64,000 nt of DNA from Coriobacteriaceae bacterium. GTDB lineage: Bacteria; Actinomycetota; Coriobacteriia; Coriobacteriales; Atopobiaceae. The position numbers and the translations under genes are program-made. The notes below the pieces were generated by a model. The model saw only the letters and a list, made by a program, of their open reading frames with translations. It was not told the origin of the DNA and made no database searches. The stretch lies in assembly GCA_004557505.1 (NCBI GenBank), contig SFGZ01000001.1, positions 1 through 64,000 of the forward strand, written 5' to 3'. This document shows, one piece after another, positions 60,413 to 64,000 of the stretch (positions are counted from its first letter, which is position 1; each line of letters opens with the position of its first letter).

Positions 60413-61336
60413 TTACCTGCTGCCCTTGATGTACGGCACGCCGTCTGCCTTTGGCGCGACGGAGCGCCCCACGAACAGCACCAGCACGAGGACGGTCATC
60501 ACGTACGGCAGCATTGCCAGGATGTGCGTGGGCACCACGGAGCCGCCGCCCAGCATGACGGTGAGTGCCTGCGTAAAGCCAAAGAGCAGGCATGCGAGGT
60601 AGGCGCCGTGCGGGGTCCACTTGCCAAAGATCACCGCCGCAAGGGCGATGAACCCCTGGCCGCTGATGGCCGTCTGGGTGTACTGGGAGATGATGGCGAG
60701 CGTCACGGACGCCCCGCCAAAGCCCGCAAGCACGCCGGAGAGGATCACGCAGGCGTAGCGCGTGCGGCAGACGTTGATGCCCAGGGTCTCGGAGGCCTCG
60801 GGGTGCTCGCCCACGGAGCGAATGCGAAGGCCCCACTTGGTCCGATAGAGCGCGAACCACATGACCGCGGCGGCAATGGGGCTAAGCAGCACCGTAACGT
60901 CAAGATTGAGGCTTGAGAGCGCGGAGCCCCCAAGTCCCGAGGCGTCGACGAGCTTGGGCAGCGTGTTTACCACGGGCGACATGGCGGCGCCGTCAAACAT
61001 GCGGCGGCAGGCAAAGAGCGCGATGCCAGGGGCAAGCAGGTTGATGGCAACGCCCGAGATGGTCTGGTCCGCGTTGAAGGTGATGGACGCCACCGCGTGG
61101 AGCAGGGCGACCAGCCCGCCGGCCAGACCGGCGCAGAGAAGGCCGATCCACGGGCTGCCCGAGACGTAGCTTCCCGCAACCCCGGCAAACGCGCCGACGT
61201 TCATCATGCCCTCAATGCCTATGTTCACGACGCCGGAGCGCTCGGACATCACGCCGCCGAGCGCGCCAAAGACGAGGGGCGTCGAGTACATGAGGGTAAT
61301 GGAGAGGACGAGCACCAGGTTATCGAGCATCGCCAT
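60413..61336 (-). CDS. BMP-family nucleoside ABC transporter permease 2
   Basis: 307 residues, polytopic, with the family blocks APLVFGALGGVMSER-like (TPLVFGALGGVMSERSGVVN), IGIEGMMNVGAFAGV and GHPEASETLGINV-like loop (GEHPEASETLGINVCRTRYA), plus SGQGFIALAAVIFGKWTPHG. It corresponds to YufQ/NupQ/RnsD. Start ATG 61336 has AAGGGGG; it overlaps the first permease by 17 bases. Imports purine or pyrimidine nucleosides. Confidence 0.92.
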   Translation of the reverse strand: MAMLDNLVLVLSITLMYSTPLVFGALGGVMSERSGVVNIGIEGMMNVGAFAGVAGSYVSGSPWIGLLCAGLAGGLVALLHAVASITFNADQTISGVAINLLAPGIALFACRRMFDGAAMSPVVNTLPKLVDASGLGGSALSSLNLDVTVLLSPIAAAVMWFALYRTKWGLRIRSVGEHPEASETLGINVCRTRYACVILSGVLAGFGGASVTLAIISQYTQTAISGQGFIALAAVIFGKWTPHGAYLACLLFGFTQALTVMLGGGSVVPTHILAMLPYVMTVLVLVLFVGRSVAPKADGVPYIKGSR

Positions 61337-62623
61337 CAGCCCCCTTCTTCTCGTTGGAACCATTGGGTTCGGCGGCTCCGGAAGGCGCCTCGGCCGCCGG
61401 TGCCCCGGCATCCGCCGCGTCGACGGCCTTTGGGGCGTCACCCTCTCCCGCAGGCGAAGCGGGTGTCGCGCCGGTCTTGGCGGCAAGCTCGCGAGCCCGC
61501 TCGACCCGCTCGGCACGGGAGCGCCGGATGCGCTCGGCGAGCATGGGGACAACGCCACCCAAGGCCATGCAGAACACGATGGTGCCAATCATGATGCTGA
61601 TGATCTCGGATGGGGCGCCCATGACCTGCTGCACCGTCTGGCCGCCGTAGATGAGGCCGGCAAAGAGCAGGGAGGCGGGGATGCACCCAACGGGCGAGCA
61701 GCCCGCGATGAATGCCACCGAGAGGCCGTTGAAGCCATTGTTCTCGAACGCGGCGAGCGTCGAGATGCCGTGCGGCGAGATGCCGGTGATGTTGAGGGCA
61801 CCGGCAAGCCCGCACAGGGCACCCGAGATGACCATGCAGAGCACGACGTTCCCCTCGACATTGATGCCGGCAAAGCGGGCGGCGTCCTTGTTGAGGCCGA
61901 CGGCGCGCATCTCGTAGCCAACTTTCGTGCGCCTGAGCAGCCATCCGATGAGCACGGCCACGACCACGGCAACGATGATGCCAACGTTGACATCGCAGCG
62001 CACGAGGACGTCGCGGAGCACGGGGAGGTTTGCCAGCGCCGCCTGGCCCTCGTCGGAGAGCTTCCAGTTGGGGAGGATCATCGTGAACGCAGAGCCATGC
62101 ACCGGATAGGTCCCCGTGGTGTTGGGCTGGTGGAACACGTCGAGCGAGACCACGTAGTTGCAGAGATAGAGGCTTATCCAGTTGAACATGATGCTGGTGA
62201 TGACCTCGTGAATGCCAAACTTTGCCTTGAGCCATCCAACGAGGGCGCCGGACAGGACGCCGGCGATCGTGCCCGAGAGCACGACGAGCGGAATCTCGAG
62301 GACGGGAGGCAGGTCGCAGGTGATGCCCACGACGGTCGCCGCGATGGTGCCCAGGATGTACTGGCCCTCGGCGCCGATGTTGAAGAGGCCCACCTTGAAG
62401 GCAAAGGCGACGGCAACGCCGCAGAGCAAGAGCGGCGTAGCCTTGATGATCACGTTGACGACGTAGCGGGGCCTGCCAACCATGCCCGAGAAGAGCGCCG
62501 CAAAAGAGGCTCCCGGATCGTATCCCGCGCTGGCAAGAACAACCGCTGCGACCAGAAAGCCGATGAGGATGGCGATGATCGCCGAGGCTATGGGCTTTCT
62601 CAGCACCTTGATTGCCGTGGTGT

Positions 62624-62627
<4 letters not shown>
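61320..62627 (-). CDS. BMP-family nucleoside ABC transporter permease 1
   Basis: 435 residues. Family blocks: TPLLLCGVAVAFAFKVGLFN, IGAEGQYILGTIAATVVGI and GLNKDAARFAGINVEGNVVL. It corresponds to YufP/NupP/RnsC. The last 75 residues form a charged, Ala/Pro/Gly-rich cytoplasmic tail (PASPAGEGDAPKAVDAADAG) not needed by the family. GTG start overlaps the ATPase stop (GTGA at 62627). Confidence 0.93.

Positions 62628-64000
<1,373 letters not shown>

Overview
The window reads as the chromosome of a high-GC Gram-positive actinobacterium of the class Coriobacteriia (Olsenella/Atopobium/Collinsella-like). The evidence is the strong GC3 bias, the zinc-ribbon type S14, L24 and L33, actinobacterial-type RNA polymerase sequences, and a gene order that still follows the old Gram-positive superoperon known from Bacillus subtilis. 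Genus is an inference from protein style; no database search was done.

Layout. From 1 to 31 kb almost everything is on the minus strand, so the biological order runs from high to low coordinates. It comprises rlmB-rae1, tRNA-Thr, the tRNA-Tyr-Thr-Met-tuf operon, rpmG-tRNA-Trp-secE-nusG-rplK-rplA, rplJ-rplL behind an L10-type leader, rpoB-rpoC, a metal-efflux plus glycerol dehydrogenase insert, rpsL-rpsG-fusA-rpsJ, and the S10/spc cluster rplC-D-W-B, rpsS, rplV, rpsC, rplP, rpmC, rpsQ, rplN, rplX, rplE, rpsN, rpsH (cut by the window start). Two unrelated zinc-ribbon membrane protein genes sit inside the ribosomal protein cluster, between rpsJ and rplC and between rplX and rplE, each flanked by hairpins and possible new promoters. 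From 31 to 45 kb the minus strand continues with cysS, a secreted C39-like protein, ispF, ispD, disA, clpC, a lysyl-tRNA synthetase fused to an HD hydrolase, a secreted transglutaminase-like protein, greA and a TatA-zinc ribbon protein. In biological order greA-lysS-clpC-disA-ispD-ispF-cysS-rlmB-rae1-rpmG-secE is close to the Bacillus order.

From 46 to 64 kb the region is mixed-strand: a spermidine-synthase-like methyltransferase, an alpha-amylase family enzyme overlapping an Ogt-like protein, veg-ispE, an M24 peptidase, a less GC-biased codA-MFS pair, nagB, rdgB, rph, a MurE ligase with a lysine-type specificity motif and probably a leaderless mRNA, and a nucleoside salvage operon (BMP-type ABC importer, cdd, pyrimidine-nucleoside phosphorylase) running off the right end.

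Main points for a second look: (1) the rpoB-rpoC junction has no stop and no in-frame start and is frameshifted, so it is either an assembly/sequence error or a disrupted beta-beta' fusion; (2) LysRS fused to an HD phosphohydrolase; (3) three unrelated membrane proteins carrying the same kind of double CxxC ribbon; (4) a small dispersed palindromic repeat family; (5) an ArsR-controlled Zn/Cd ATPase whose operator can be read at base level; (6) recurring TGCTA(C/T)A(C/A)T extended -10 promoters.
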